Positions 20,395-33,500 of a DNA stretch of 64,000 bases are shown one piece after another; position 1 is the stretch's first letter; each line of letters begins with the position of its first letter. The notes beneath the pieces were generated by a model. It saw nothing but the letters and a program-made list of their open reading frames with translations, was not told where the DNA came from and did no database searches. The stretch is from Pomphorhynchus laevis (Eukaryota > Acanthocephala > Palaeacanthocephala > Echinorhynchida > Pomphorhynchidae): contig WNNJ02003645.1 of assembly GCA_012934845.2 (NCBI GenBank), forward strand, positions 62,001 through 126,000, in the 5' to 3' direction. The translations under genes were made by a program, and so were the position numbers.

Positions 20395-23300
20395 GAAACA
20401 TCACCGGTCCATGCTTTCCTTGCACAGAGAAGATTGCTGAGACATGATCTGCTTTTACAGAAACCATGCTGGCCTGAGTTGAGAATATTGTATTCTGAAA
20501 AGAAAAACGATAACCTCCGGTTTATTATTTTCAAGTACTTTATAAATAGTACTTGATAAACTGATTGGCCTAAAGTTTGTCGGATTATGTTTGTTACCCT
20601 TTTTGAAAACAGGGATCACAAGAGCGTGTTTCCATATTGCTGGTAGGCACGAAGTTCGCAGGTTTAGCTCAAAGAGTGAGGCGATGGACTCATCAATGAT
20701 GCCGGATATAGGTTTAAGAGAAATATACGTATGTTATCTGGACCGGTGGCTGAAGAAATAGAAAGTGCAGATAGTTCTTGACGAACTTCTTCTGTTGACA
20801 CAATCTAACTCATATTCGCATTACCATGTGAATGGTCAAGGCTACTGCTGGCATAGCTATTAACAGGTGATTTTTTAACTGTATCTGCAACGATTATAGC
20901 CATCAAAGATAGCGTAGTAGTATCCAGACCACAAATGTGAAGCGAATTTATGAATTAATGGAACCAACTCTCTTAACATGAGACCAGAAGCGTTTAGACG
21001 TAGACCATATATCGTTTATGATGCTTTGCTCGTATTTTATTTTCTTAACAACCTTTAGACGAACAACTTAACTACGAGAAAAGTTATATGCAGTTCTTAA
21101 AATAGGACACTTTCTGCTTAGCTCAAAAATACGATTAGCTGTTTAATAGTCTCTCGTAGCTCCTGATCAAACCAAGAAGGCATGTTGTACTTGCCTTGAC
21201 GAACAAGTCGGAGTGGTGCAAACCAGTAAGATAATTTTACTAATGACGAGTGTAATATATTCCAACGACTTCCAACATCGTTGGTGTGATCAACACATGT
21301 TAACAATGACGCATCTTGTCATAATTGGGCTATATTTACGGAATGCCAATGCCGTTTGATTATCGCTGGAGTGGATAAGCCGTTGACGTTGTCTTGTTTA
21401 ATAAAACTAAATAATAGAATGCAATGATTGATCATGCCAATAGGTGCTCTTTGACGAATGTGATATACGTCAGTTAATGACTTGAAAAACACCAAATCAA
21501 GTAGCGATTCATTAGTGTTAATGAAGCTCGTTGGAGTAGAACAGTGTTGTTCTAGCATTAACTAATTAACTAAACAGTGCCATAGTTCTGTGTCAGGTTT
21601 TGTTGTGCCACTTCAATGAGCAAGGATCCTCTGGATTTACACCCACAATATTAAAATCACAAACCACCAAGCAGTTCTTGGAAGTAGTGGAATTCTCTAG
21701 GATATACCTCAATTCAGTATCTAATATGAAAGATTTAGGAGTCTGGTAAAATACTCCAATTTGAAGACAATTACCGCCATGTCTGAACATGACCGATATA
21801 AATTCACAAGTACCTTCCTGATTTATAAGGATACATTCCATTAAAACATTAAATTGATGTCTGATGAACAGTGCTACACCGCCACCTTTACGTGTAATAC
21901 GATTGGATCGAAATATTTGTTATCCAGAAATTTGCACGATACAACGTGGTATGTCGCTATGCGACCATGTTTCAGAAATTTCGATTATATCGAATGAGGA
22001 GGAAAGCACCCACTCACGGACTTCATCAAACTTACTCAACATGCTTCTGGCATTAGTAGATGCCACAGCAAAACCGGAAATTTCGGGAATAGTAAATAAC
22101 GTTTTTATTCGAGAATCAAAATTTATGAGCCTTCCTAGATTCGCAAAGCTTCGGGAATGCAAAAAGCATCCCAGCGAACAAAGGAGCGGCGCCTAACCAC
22201 TTAAAAATTTCGTATCGTAAGGTTACTTTCTCCACTCCATAACCTCCTAATCAATTCTTTGGCGACTTTTAGTGCCTTACGATTTTCTAAGGATAGATCT
22301 TTTAAAATACCAATATAACCGCCTTTGAAACGATAGGACTTATACATAATTGTCTGCACATTGTCAGCAGAACTGAATATTGCCTTTAAAGTCGTGGCCG
22401 AGAGTTAGAACAAGTATTCGGATTGCCTAAACGAAACAACGAATGAACTCTTAGCGTCCTAAAAAGATCCGCTTCATGTGTGGCAAATATATTAGAAACA
22501 AGCGATCGTATCGCATCACGTCTTCGTCGAGGCGCCCTTGACCATCAGGCTTGGATGATTCTGCAATATTTACAAAAATTAAGCATTGCTCTCTCTATCA
22601 GCAAAACGATTTCGCCGACGCTTAACATACCTCTCAGTACTACTTAAATTAACTCCTAAAGCATTAGTTTGTTATTTTTCGACCTTCCCACCTTTGCATG
22701 CACCCCGCTTATTACAACCAGTATGTTGTTGTAAATCCAACTTATCACACTTTTGCTCTAATGTTGCGTTGGAAATATAATTAATCGGAATGGATAAATG
22801 TTGTTTTTCGGAGTTATCAAGAAATGATTCATGCTTAGGCATACTTCCTATATCTGAGGAGGCTGGTTGATCACACAGGCGTTCTACATAGCTGGGCGTA
22901 TGATTTTGAATAAATACTCGTGAACTGCATCTTGCATTGAAGTTTGATATGGAACCAGATGGATCTGGTCTATTATGTATTGGTGAGTTTAATACTGAGG
23001 TGGCGTCTTAATATCGATTAATATCCGATTAATATCGGATAGTTCATGAACATTCTCCATAAATGATGCTTGGATTTGTTTCTCGATACTTGTTTTGCTT
23101 TTTTTTGCTCCACTTGAAACGCTTCTCTGTACAATATTGAGCCATCGATTTTTTTTAATGGAGAGAGAGTTAATATTGGATTGTTCAAGATCATCTTCCA
23201 TAATTGATGTTTGGATTAGTTGTGTAGCTAACTTTTTACCTTGATGCGAAATTGAGTGTTCATTAGTAATAGTATTGAGTAATATGACAGAACAGTGGCC

Positions 23301-23480
23301 ACATAGAAAGGATTTATTTGAATATAGTGTCTTCTGTGTAGGAGAAATCGATATTAAGGTTCACACGTCACATTCACCATGTGAACAACCTACAAGCTCT
23401 GTAAAGTAGGTAGACTTATCAGTACACTTGACTTTATCTGACTTCACTGGTTTCTTCATTAGTTTGTTCCTTAATGGATT
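20395..23480 (-). pseudogene. LINE-C (CR1-like), ORF1 plus EN-RT, multiply broken
   Basis: The minus strand, from high to low coordinates, shows three parts. An ORF1 has a C-rich finger (about 23.28-23.42 kb, CSHGEC then FLCGHC) and a CR1-type C-terminal region (about 22.2-22.6 kb, LFRTLRVHSLFRLGNP). Next is an APE endonuclease in pieces (STNARSMLSKFDEVREW, FDIIEISETWSHSDI at 22162-21920, then CLVVCDFNIVGVNPEDP at 21841-21593, then SLLDLVFFKSL at 21558-21319). Last is the start of RT near 20.4-20.6 kb (IPVFKKGNKHNPTNFRPISL). The RT catalytic half is missing. At least four frame breaks are present. Confidence 0.75.
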
Positions 23481-23639
23481 GTTATTTGTTAGTTTGTTCA
23501 TTAATTTTGTCTCGAGTATTATCATTAATTTTGTCTATTGTATTTGTCTCGATATTATAATTTATATTAATAAATTATATTAATATAAAATATTATAAAT
23601 ATTATATTAATATTATTACCTAATCAAACCTCTCCTTCT

Positions 23640-23805
23640 AACCCAATCCCATTCACTTGCTTAAACATATGTGCTCTCGTATCTCACCCTTCCTAACCAC
23701 ATTGTTTAACTTGTCTATTCGTAGCCGCAATTTCCTTCCATCTGAAAATGCGCAACTGTTCGTCCTTTCCTCGAAAAGCAATCTATCGACCCGTCAATTA
23801 TATAA
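23640..23805 (+). mobile_element. LINE-B fragment
   Basis: Plus-strand sequence encodes PTHLLKHMCSRISPFLTTLF then NLSIRSRNF, matching the pre-RT linker of LINE-B (compare 13.79-13.88 kb on the minus strand). It is short and decayed, and AT-rich repeats flank it. Confidence 0.65.
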
Positions 23806-24515
23806 TATATAATTATACTATAGTGTATAATTATATATTATGATATTATAATTTATATTAATATATTATATAATATATTACTACTCTCAGACATTTGAAG
23901 AGACGAATCGTGTTTGCCTTGATACGTGCATACAAAGTCCGCGATCCGCTAAAAGCCGGATGGTAACATCCGAAAACCGACCTCTTTACACTTGATTTTT
24001 CAAAAAAATAAAGTTTGCTCTCTAAAATATTCTCCAATAAAACTTGTAAAATATTATTTAAATTAAAATATTATTTAAATGATATTATTTAAAATATTTA
24101 TAAAATATAATATTCTATTCTAACGAAATATACAATGTATTGAAGAATACATAAATGACTAAATCACTGACTGAATTGCATTAATCCGTAATTTTGAAAT
24201 TTACTATTTAAAATTACATTTTCATTTAACTTTTTGAGAATAATTTAAAGAATCGTGTTTTGAATTACCAAGATCACTTACTAAGTAAGTGATCATTTAC
24301 ATAAACTCATTATGAATTTTATAATTATAAAATTATTAAGAATTATATAATTATAAAATTATTCAAATTATTGTTTATAATTTTTGAATCGAATATATTT
24401 ACGATGTGAATTTAAAAATTAATCGTCTAGATGGGTACAGTAAAGGACTACAGCACAATCATACTGTTTCAGATGCCTGATCGAAAGCCATATTATATTA
24501 CAGTGAAGGCTAACA
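23806..24515. other. AT-rich spacer
   Basis: Mostly AT with short direct repeats of ATATAAT-type words. I see no gene. It marks the change from the moderate-GC TE cluster on the left to the AT-rich gene region on the right. Confidence 0.5.
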
Positions 24516-27500
24516 AGTAAACTCATGTTGTATACTTGCTCTGTAGCAATGCCAGAATTTATAGAAATGCTTCTTTTGGACGCTGGAAATCCTGTTGCAC
24601 TAACCTTATTGGAATGAAGTTCGGCCAACTTATTCGAATTTCTTCAAACAATTTTTATGCTGTAGAGGTCGAATCCGACCAAAATGAACAAGGTAAGCCT
24701 TATTTTAATATTTTTAGTTAATAATGGTTTGTTTTTCTTTATTTTTAACTACATCTGACATTGTGGCTAAATAATTCAATTATAAAGAACTAAATGTTAC
24801 TCTTTATTTAAATTTATGTGATTTGCAACAATGCACCACAACTTCCACTGACTGCGTTGTGGCTTAATAATACATTTACGAAGAACGAAATGTGACTATT
24901 TATTTTAAAATTTATTTTTACATAAATTTAAAAATATGTTAATCTTAAATGATCAAAATTTTCGATTCCAGTTTGGAATCATCAGAAATCTAAAACAAGT
25001 AAAATGTTAAGGATATAAAAAGAAAACACGTGAAAACAAAAATGCACATTAGGTATTGACCCCGAGCACCTTCCGTTTCCATGTTAATCTTAAAAAGAAT
25101 GTTTATGAACCAAAAAAATTGTTTTATTGATAAAATATATCTAATCTTTAGATTACAGCCCTTTTCATTTTTATAGTCACCACATTTCATTTTTATAGTT
25201 ACTTTTTTATTAGGGAAATGTTATAAAAAACGTTATATAAAAACGTTAAAACGTTATCAAAAACGTTTAAAAACGTTTTTGATGTAAAAAATATATCGAA
25301 AGTTACGTAAAATAGACAATTTATAGAGAATTATCATATAAAAAGGTTTAATATTTTCAAATAAAATCAGCTCGGCCACTTGCTCTTTCAACCCAAAGTC
25401 GCATGTTGCTAAAATAGTCTTCCATAATAAAATCTTAAACATCTAAAATCTCTTCTATTATACCAATAAGTGCGCCACTGCTCATGTTTATACCTCTCTG
25501 TCTTACACGGGCCTTTACACATTAAAAACATTCCTCAATAGAATTGGTTTGTGAACTTTAAGATATAGTTTTTCTGAATAAAGGCCTCGCTAACTACTCA
25601 AGTCTTATGGGTTGTAGCATTGTCCATTACGATGTACTTCCTTTCATGTGTTGATAACATGGGTAAATCTTCACATATAGAAGAATCCAAATCACTGGCT
25701 TTAAAATTTTCTACACTTATTTTATATGCAAATATCCCGTGAATATTGATGGCACAAGTACAAGGATAGAACAAGTACCATACGAGTTTACTACATTGAC
25801 ATAACACTTCGTGTTTTTAGGCGAGTAGCCTAAATGCTGGAAGGTTTGTAAATTAAATCCGGATTCATTTAACAATATAAGCTGGTTATCCTGTATATTA
25901 TTGAAAGAGGTTCCATACTGCTATCTTACTTATTGCTGTTTCGATTAATTGGAACCAGCGTAACCTTTTTTTCGAGTATAATTTATGGATTTTATAATTC
26001 GACATACCGTCGTTGGCGAAAATGAATATATATCCTGTCCACTGTATGAAATGAGCTTTTCACATATCGATTTTAGGTTAATGCAAGAATTTGCATCAAC
26101 GTCAGAAGCTATTATGTCCTTTTCATAGAAAAAATCTTTCTTGGTAGCTCTCTTCTGTTCAGCTGCAGCTTTAAAAATCGATAAATCTTGAAACTCTCCA
26201 TCCAGATATCTCTTATATAATCTTTTAGATGTTCTATAAAATAAATCAAGTATGATAAACATCTCAATTTACGAGACATCTCTTTGTAATAATCTCAAAA
26301 AGTATTCAATTATTATTTTGTTATTGCCTGTCTGGGTTTCCTTTGAGCGTCTTCTGTATGATTCTCATTTATCTCTCCTCTGTCTTCAAAGGTATATTAT
26401 TATTTTCATAATAATTTATATCTCTTGAATCTAAATACATTTTCGGAGGGTAAAATTAAAATATTTTCCAAAAAGGTGACTATAAAAATGAAATAAGGTT
26501 ACTATAAAAATGAAATAAGGTGACTATAAAAATGAAAAGGACTATAGATTTATTAATCTAATCTAATTAATCTAATGTATCATATCTTTATATTAATTCA
26601 GATTTTCAAGTCAAGTTAAAAACTTGAGTAAATTTTAAACCAAATTTCACAATAGATTATATTGTTCATAAAAACATCTTGCTTTGATTGTGAAATATTT
26701 AGAAAAATAATTCACAAATTTGGTGAACATAAATATTATTTAAAGAGAATCACATAATCTAATTAAATATCTTAAGTTTATGATCTAACAAATTAAACTT
26801 AACGTCTATGTCTGAAATAACTATCACGACGCCGACTCTTTTGACCGTGTATCTTGTTATAATGATATACTGTGATTTTTTTATTGTATAGCATTCACGA
26901 ATGTCATCAAGACGACTGGTTCTAAAATTAAACAAAATGTGTGTGGTATTCTACTTCCATGTTGTATTTTTTTGCAGCATTTTAACTTCATCGAATGAAA
27001 AAGTTACAAATTTTATAGGCACAAATAAACTTTAAGATACAAACTTTATAGTTGCAAACTTTACAAACTTAATATTAAATTAATATATAACTAAGCATAT
27101 TAAATATTAATTAATAATAATTCATATTAAATATTAATTGATAATATTAATTATTAATTATAATTATTATAATTATTAATTAATAATTATATAATGACTT
27201 ATGATCGATAAAAGAACATTCAAATTGATTATTGCTAACTTTCACACGCATATTTTATTATATATAAATGAATCAAAAACATAACTTGAGAAAATAACTC
27301 AAGAAGGGCTGATTGTAAGAGGGTATCAAAAAGGATGTTTGATAAACAAAGAGTTTACCTAAAGGAATTCTTACTGAGAAAATTGCTAAGAAACGTGCTC
27401 ATTGTTGAAAACAGACAAACTATTTGATTTGTTTATTACGGTGTCGCTTTTAATTATAAGTTCTGCGAAGAGTTGTGTGTATGTGATAATTTAGGAGGCT

Positions 27501-30500
27501 TAGTTAGATCGACTATAATATGATCTGCGATTTAATTGCTAATCAAATTTCCATAATTCAGTGGAATCACCGAGGATTTACTCGAAATGTCAGTAAACAC
27601 TTATATCTATCACTTTCAGAGAATTAATTCTAAATTCTCTTAAAGATTTAATATTTGACTGATATTTTACTTCAACTTGTGTGAGCCCAACTTGAAATCT
27701 TCGTGAAGTTATTTTACTACTTTCAAAATTATTTTGTTTTTGCATCTGAGTTTGATACATCCCGTATCGAACTCAGATGAAAAAATGATTGAAAAATCTA
27801 TTATCAGTGTCGTTGATACAAGTTTGATATTAACGACAACTGCTCTACAATTACTTTACAATATCGATTATGGACTCTAAAACGGGCCCAACATATGTTA
27901 TTAATAGGGATGCTCAGGTACGCCTTTGGGAGTACCTCGGAAATCTCGGGATTAGTCTTCTTTTGCAGAGGACGTCCCCATGAACAAAGACAAAGGTTTC
28001 TCAAACACCTTATCTCGAGATTACCTACTATTGTCCGTATCCACTGTATTCTCAGTTGTGGGAGAAACCCTGAGTGGTTCAGCCGGAAGGCGGCGCGTTG
28101 GTGTACGCTGAAGGGTGCTGATCCTCCAGACCGTTTAAATTTGTGCAGAGGAAATATGAACTTTGATAACTTGGAGGATTTACTCGAAATGTCAGTAAAC
28201 ACTTAAATCTATCACTTTCAGAGAATTAATTAATGATTCTGAAATAGGGATTGTGATATTACATATCACTTTGTAATCAAATTGAAATTACTGTATTATC
28301 GCTTTTTTTTCAAAAACAACTCATTTATTTATGCAAAAATTCATTTCGCCTGTACATTATAAGTTGTGCATGATTAGAATAACACTCATCAAATTGAAAA
28401 GGGTGCATTTCTTTCTACGATCATGCCTACACCGACAAAATGAGTGACGATGTCTTTAAACAATTACGAAAACTAGCACTCGAAGACGATATAATGAATA
28501 AAATACCATTTTCAAATACAATTTAAAATATTACACCACATCCATCTTATCCACGCACAAAAGCTGATGTTTTACGATTTAATTCAATTTTTTTGAATAA
28601 GAATAAAATGATTATTGATTGACTTTACTTAATTTGTAATAAATACATTAATTTATGATGTTGTCCTTTACGGTTGCTTTAAATTAAAACGTATATTTTT
28701 GAAGAGTATTAACTTTAAAAGATCACTAATAATTAAATATTTATATTAATTATTTAATGATTTTTTTATGTAATAAAAACTCTTTAAAATTTATTATGAA
28801 CTACGATTGATTGACATATTTTTCAAGATATTTACTTATTAACTAATTAATTACTGCAGCGATGTAAAATCTCGCAAAGCAAAATTTATATTAAATGATT
28901 TATATTAAATGAGCCCCGTGTTGCTGAATGATGAAATCGTGCGCTTTGCAAAGTTCATGTACTTGAGGTTCAAACCTCAAGCATGCACTCTATATTGAGA
29001 TATCTGTATACACACGTCAAAACTACAAATTCGCATTGCCGAAAGATGTAATGGTACACAATGATAAAGCTTGTTCACTCTTCATTACTATTGATTTTAA
29101 CATAACAAGCATCATAATTTAAACAATAGCAGATTTTTAAATTGTTTTCAATAAACAACTTGCTTCATTCGCAACTCTAGTTTGCCAATGTTTGTCTTAG
29201 TGGTGAAATTTGGTTTAATTCGAATTTAATATTTTTCTTTTAAGAATACACATCAATGATAACTAGCGGTCAAGATAATCGTGATATTGTCGCTAACAAT
29301 CAAAACCAATCTCTATCAATAGAAGAGATACAATGTCTGAAACGTGATCATCAAGGAGAGGTATAAGTTGTTCATTTGCAGCCAATTGCGTTATCGAAAT
29401 TTTACGCGAAAGTGAAGCTATTAGTTCAAAAGCTTGTGGACAACAGTGAAACTTTTACAATGAAAACGGCTTTTGCCCAGCAGAAATATTTAAAACGAAA
29501 AAAGATTAAGTGCGTGGTACTGATATTTTGTTTCCAATTTGCCGTTTTTCTTTTTTCAAAGATACGATCCGGTGTTTTTAATTGCAAAACCTACAATTCG
29601 TAATATTATACAGATTGCACAACGATATCATGATGAAATTTTGTAAGCATGTAAAATTACGATAATCATTTGGTAATTACCTGTTTAAATTTAGAAATTT
29701 GACTTTGGATAGTATTTCTTACTTATTGCTGATGACTAATATTAGACCGAGTTGCCGAATATTAGTCGTTGATGAATGTATGGGTTTAGTACTTCGTGCA
29801 TTAGCTGAACGAATGGCAGGTACTGCTTAATGTGTAGATATGCACGCCTTTAAAGTTTGTAAATATTTATTTTAATTATAAATTAAATCAGCTAACTGAG
29901 TCTACGTATTGTTATATAATTATAAAATAAACAAAACATAATAATGCTAAATCAAAATTTAATAATTAAATAATAAAATTAATAATTGTTTTTAGATTTT
30001 CTATAATTTAAATCAAGTTAAAAAAATAAAAAATAAAATAAATAAAATTAAAAATAAACGTCATTTTTATGAATTGACTAATAAATAACAGACGTTGTAT
30101 CAGAATAAGAATTAGAGGTCATCAGGAGGAACTGCTATGCTATCAGGTTTCGGCCCCTAACTCCTCTACCCAACATAGCAGCGGGGCCAAATACATGCTA
30201 ATGATGTATTTCCTCTGAAATAACTATCTAGTATCTTATTCTAATGCAAAGTATATTATTTATTATCCATCCATAAAAATTTGCCACTTAAGAGTTTAAA
30301 TTTATTCTTTATATTATTGTGTTGATTTATATATTTTACTATTTTCTGCTTGATGTTATTTTTATAGTAACCTAGTTTAAAATATGTATCTATTAAATTA
30401 TTTAAATGATTTTGAAGAAAGCCAATATCATTACATATTGTTGCAATTCTTAAAATTTCATTATTTAATGTATTATATTTTATATTATATGGTATGCATG

Positions 30501-33500
30501 AATGCTCATGCAAAAATATGTTTCTTGTAAATTTAAATATGTCATCTTTACGATATAAATTAATAGTAGTTTTAGTTAATGTTAATTTAATGTTCATATC
30601 TAGATATACACCTTCTTTATCATTAATATTGGTTTTGTTAAGAATAAGGCTTTCTGGATAAATGTGCTCACTAATTGAATAAAAATTATTAGAATTAAAT
30701 ACACATATATCATCAATGTATCGAAACATATATTTTATATATTTATATTGTTTAGATTTAGTTTTTACACAGTTATGAACAAATTCATATTCTATAAAGC
30801 TTAAAAACAAGTCAGCTATAATTGGGCTACTATTACCACCCATTGGAACACCTTTTACTTGTCTAAATATAGATGTCCCTACTTTTAAATAATTTTGATT
30901 TATCAAAATATTTAAGGATTCTATTAATTCAATTTTATCCATATATTTATATTTATTTGATGGTTTAATTTTTGTTAGATAGGCGTTATAATTATTATAA
31001 CATATATATGTATATCTTTTTCCGAATATAAGGTTAATTAATTTTACTAACGCTTCTTTAATATCTACTAAATCTAGATTTGTATAAAGCGTACTAAAAT
31101 CGTATGTATTTATATTTTGAAAATTTATTCCTTTTGTCTGTTCTAAAAATTCTTTTGTAGAATTAATACTGAAATAGTGTTTTATACCAGTATTAATTTC
31201 GATTACCTTGCAATATTTTTTAAATTGTGCTTTAATTACTTTAAGTATTTTATTCATATAGACATTTTATATTATATGGGTATGCATGTGGAGACTCATA
31301 CAAAAATATGTTTCTTGTAAATTTAAATATGTCATATTAACGGTATAAATTAAAAGTAGTTTTAATTGATGTTAATTTAATGTTCATAACTAGATATATA
31401 CCTTCTTTATCATTAATATTGGTTTTATGAATATTGGTTGTATTAAAAATGAGGCTACCTGAATAAATTTGTTCGCTTGTTGAATAAAAATTATTAGAAT
31501 TAAATACACATATATCATCAATGTATCAAAACATATATTTCATATCTTGATATAATTTAGATTTATTTTTTAAACAGTTATGAACAAATTTATATTTTAT
31601 AAAGCTTAAAAACAAGTCAGCGCTAATTTTTATTTTTATTCAATAAAATATAATTTCTAACAAATGATTCTTATGTTTTTATCATTTGATGTAACATACT
31701 TTTTACAACATTTAAATGTTACAACATTTTAACGTATGTTTGCATAATAAAATTTAGAAATATTTTTTTAATCGACATCAAAAATTTATAAATATGCAAT
31801 CAATTAAAATATTAATTGGTAATTAAACTTTTTGTTAATTTTTTACCAGCATTTACCTGAGAGTAGCATGTCTGAATAATCTAATGGTAGGCATGTTAAT
31901 CTATTCTGGAAAGATAGCGATAGTATTTTTAATTCAAAGGATAATATTCTTTCAACTTCGGACTTATCAAGTATCTAATATTATGTATTATACTACTTCT
32001 GCCAATTCCTTGTACCACGTCATTCAATCCTAATGGGTACATGGAATTAAGCGTTTTAATCCAAAAATCTTCTTTTTCTAATAGTTTTTGATTTAATATT
32101 GAAATGTTTTCTTCGATAATATGTTCTAAAATAAATAATTTACAGTTTTTAATATCATGTCCTATTAATCTCATATGTTTATGAAATATAGTTTGACTAT
32201 TATGCTGTATATTATATATGTGTTGCCTAAACCTAGTTTTTAACATTTGATATGTTTTTCCTATATATTGCAATCCACATGTGCATTGTATTAGATACAC
32301 TACACCTGCAGTATTGCAGTTACAATTATTATTAATATTTAATGAAAAACATTTGTTTGTCGTATTACTTACGATACAATTATTATTATTTATAACATCA
32401 CAAACTATACAATTTTTTCTGTTACATTTAAAAGATCTAAAATTGAAATCATTAGTACTTACGTATTTTTCCAATATTGTTGAGTACATGTAACTTTTAA
32501 GTCATAATTTTTAACGTTGCTTTTTCGGTGTCGCCACCTAGTTTAGTTGACTCGGACTAAACTTACAACGGGCCATCCAGCAGCATCTGACAGGGGGCTG
32601 CCCTGCTTAAGGCGGTTGCAGGCTGGAACAAGATCTTGAACAAATTAGAATCTTGACGATGGGATATGTTTCCTGATGAAAATCACGTGTTTGTTTATTC
32701 GGCTAGCTTTCATTTTTAACCAACAATTATATTATTTATTATCAATTTTATTTATTTCATTGTTAAATATAACATTTAACGTTTCGAGAAAGTTTATAAA
32801 TCATATTACCTGATATTTAACCTTTTATCTTTTTCATCGAATAGAAACAGGATATTTGGATATTTTAGTATGCGAAATAAAAATCCTTTTTAAAAATAAA
32901 GTTGTTTTAGATCAAACGAATTTAATCGACCCGTTTAAAAACTGTATTTTGAATAACTGATATTTCAATAATATAATCTAAAAATTATTTATTATTTAAT
33001 ATTTTAATTTTAACACGGCAAATGATATGAACAAGGAATCATTTTTCGTTGACATCAATCAGCCGCAATGTTCAAATGATTGAAAACTGATTTTTAAATA
33101 TTTTTTCCATTTATTTTTTGAACATTTTAATTATTTTTAGTGGTTCGTTAAAATGATTTATTTGACTACAACATTCTATTATTAATATAAAATTTTAATA
33201 TAATTATAATATAAAATTATAATTATAATACGAGGATAATATTTTTTAATTTTTTAATAGATTGTGCTATTAAATGAATAAAAAATATAAACAAAACCTT
33301 TGCTTTGGACTTACGATCGTCAAAGTCAAATTCGGCAAGCCAAATTTATTTTCTAAATATTAAAATTTAATTTAATTTGAGTTTTTCTGATTATTTAAAA
33401 AATTTTATAAGGACGCGAAGGCACCGTTTTTGATTGGATTGTATCAGAAAATGCATCACCTGACAGGTACGTTCAGATTTCATTATTCTTTATTTAATAT

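Larger units (their letters stand above)
29885..32560 (-). mobile_element. Naiad-like Penelope element (GIY-YIG upstream of RT) in TRMT6 intron
   Basis: On the minus strand the order is a GC-richer 5' region (about 32.56-32.69 kb may also belong), GIY-YIG endonuclease (32489-31929), a partial RT copy (31640-31260), RT (31257-30256) and a 3' region reaching about 29885. The endonuclease frame has an in-frame stop shortly upstream, and the RT frame ends with a stop and no endonuclease behind it. This permuted order is known for the Naiad clade of Penelope-like elements. It lies between TRMT6 exons E and F. Sequence like its last 220 bases recurs at 46.5-46.85 kb and 57.86-58.08 kb. Confidence 0.72.

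Noticed and set aside
24419-24628. Minus-strand ORF opposite TRMT6 exon A
   Set aside because: The plus strand reads NLIGMKFGQLI and splices in phase to exon B. The minus frame matches nothing and is most likely a shadow.
27895-28206. hAT transposase C-terminus
   Set aside because: Only a short, frame-broken resemblance (SVSTVFSVVGETLS). No terminal repeats or 8-bp duplication were found.
28905-28985. tRNA-Ala-like sequence
   Set aside because: There is a CTTTGCAAAG anticodon-like loop and a GTTCAAAC word, but no proper acceptor or D stem can be paired. It is at best a decayed tRNA or SINE relic.
29361-29381. A possible 21-nt intron in TRMT6
   Set aside because: GT...AG at 29361-29381 would keep the frame, but the longer intron 29361-29417 joins GE directly to LLVQKLVDNSETF, which matches TRM6 without an unexplained 12-residue insertion. 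Its 57 nt also fits the other introns.
29820-29837. An 18-nt intron after TRMT6 exon E
   Set aside because: Splicing there gives a sequence unlike TRM6, whereas exon E joins exon F at 33412 in phase and gives ERMAGREGTVFD.
30110-30190. A third hammerhead near the Naiad-like 3' end
   Set aside because: GGCCCC...GGGGCCGAAAC can pair on the minus strand, but no CTGATGA precedes the first arm, so the core is incomplete.
30256-32489. Selenocysteine (in-frame UGA) codons as in some Naiads
   Set aside because: The endonuclease and RT frames contain no internal UGA that would need recoding.
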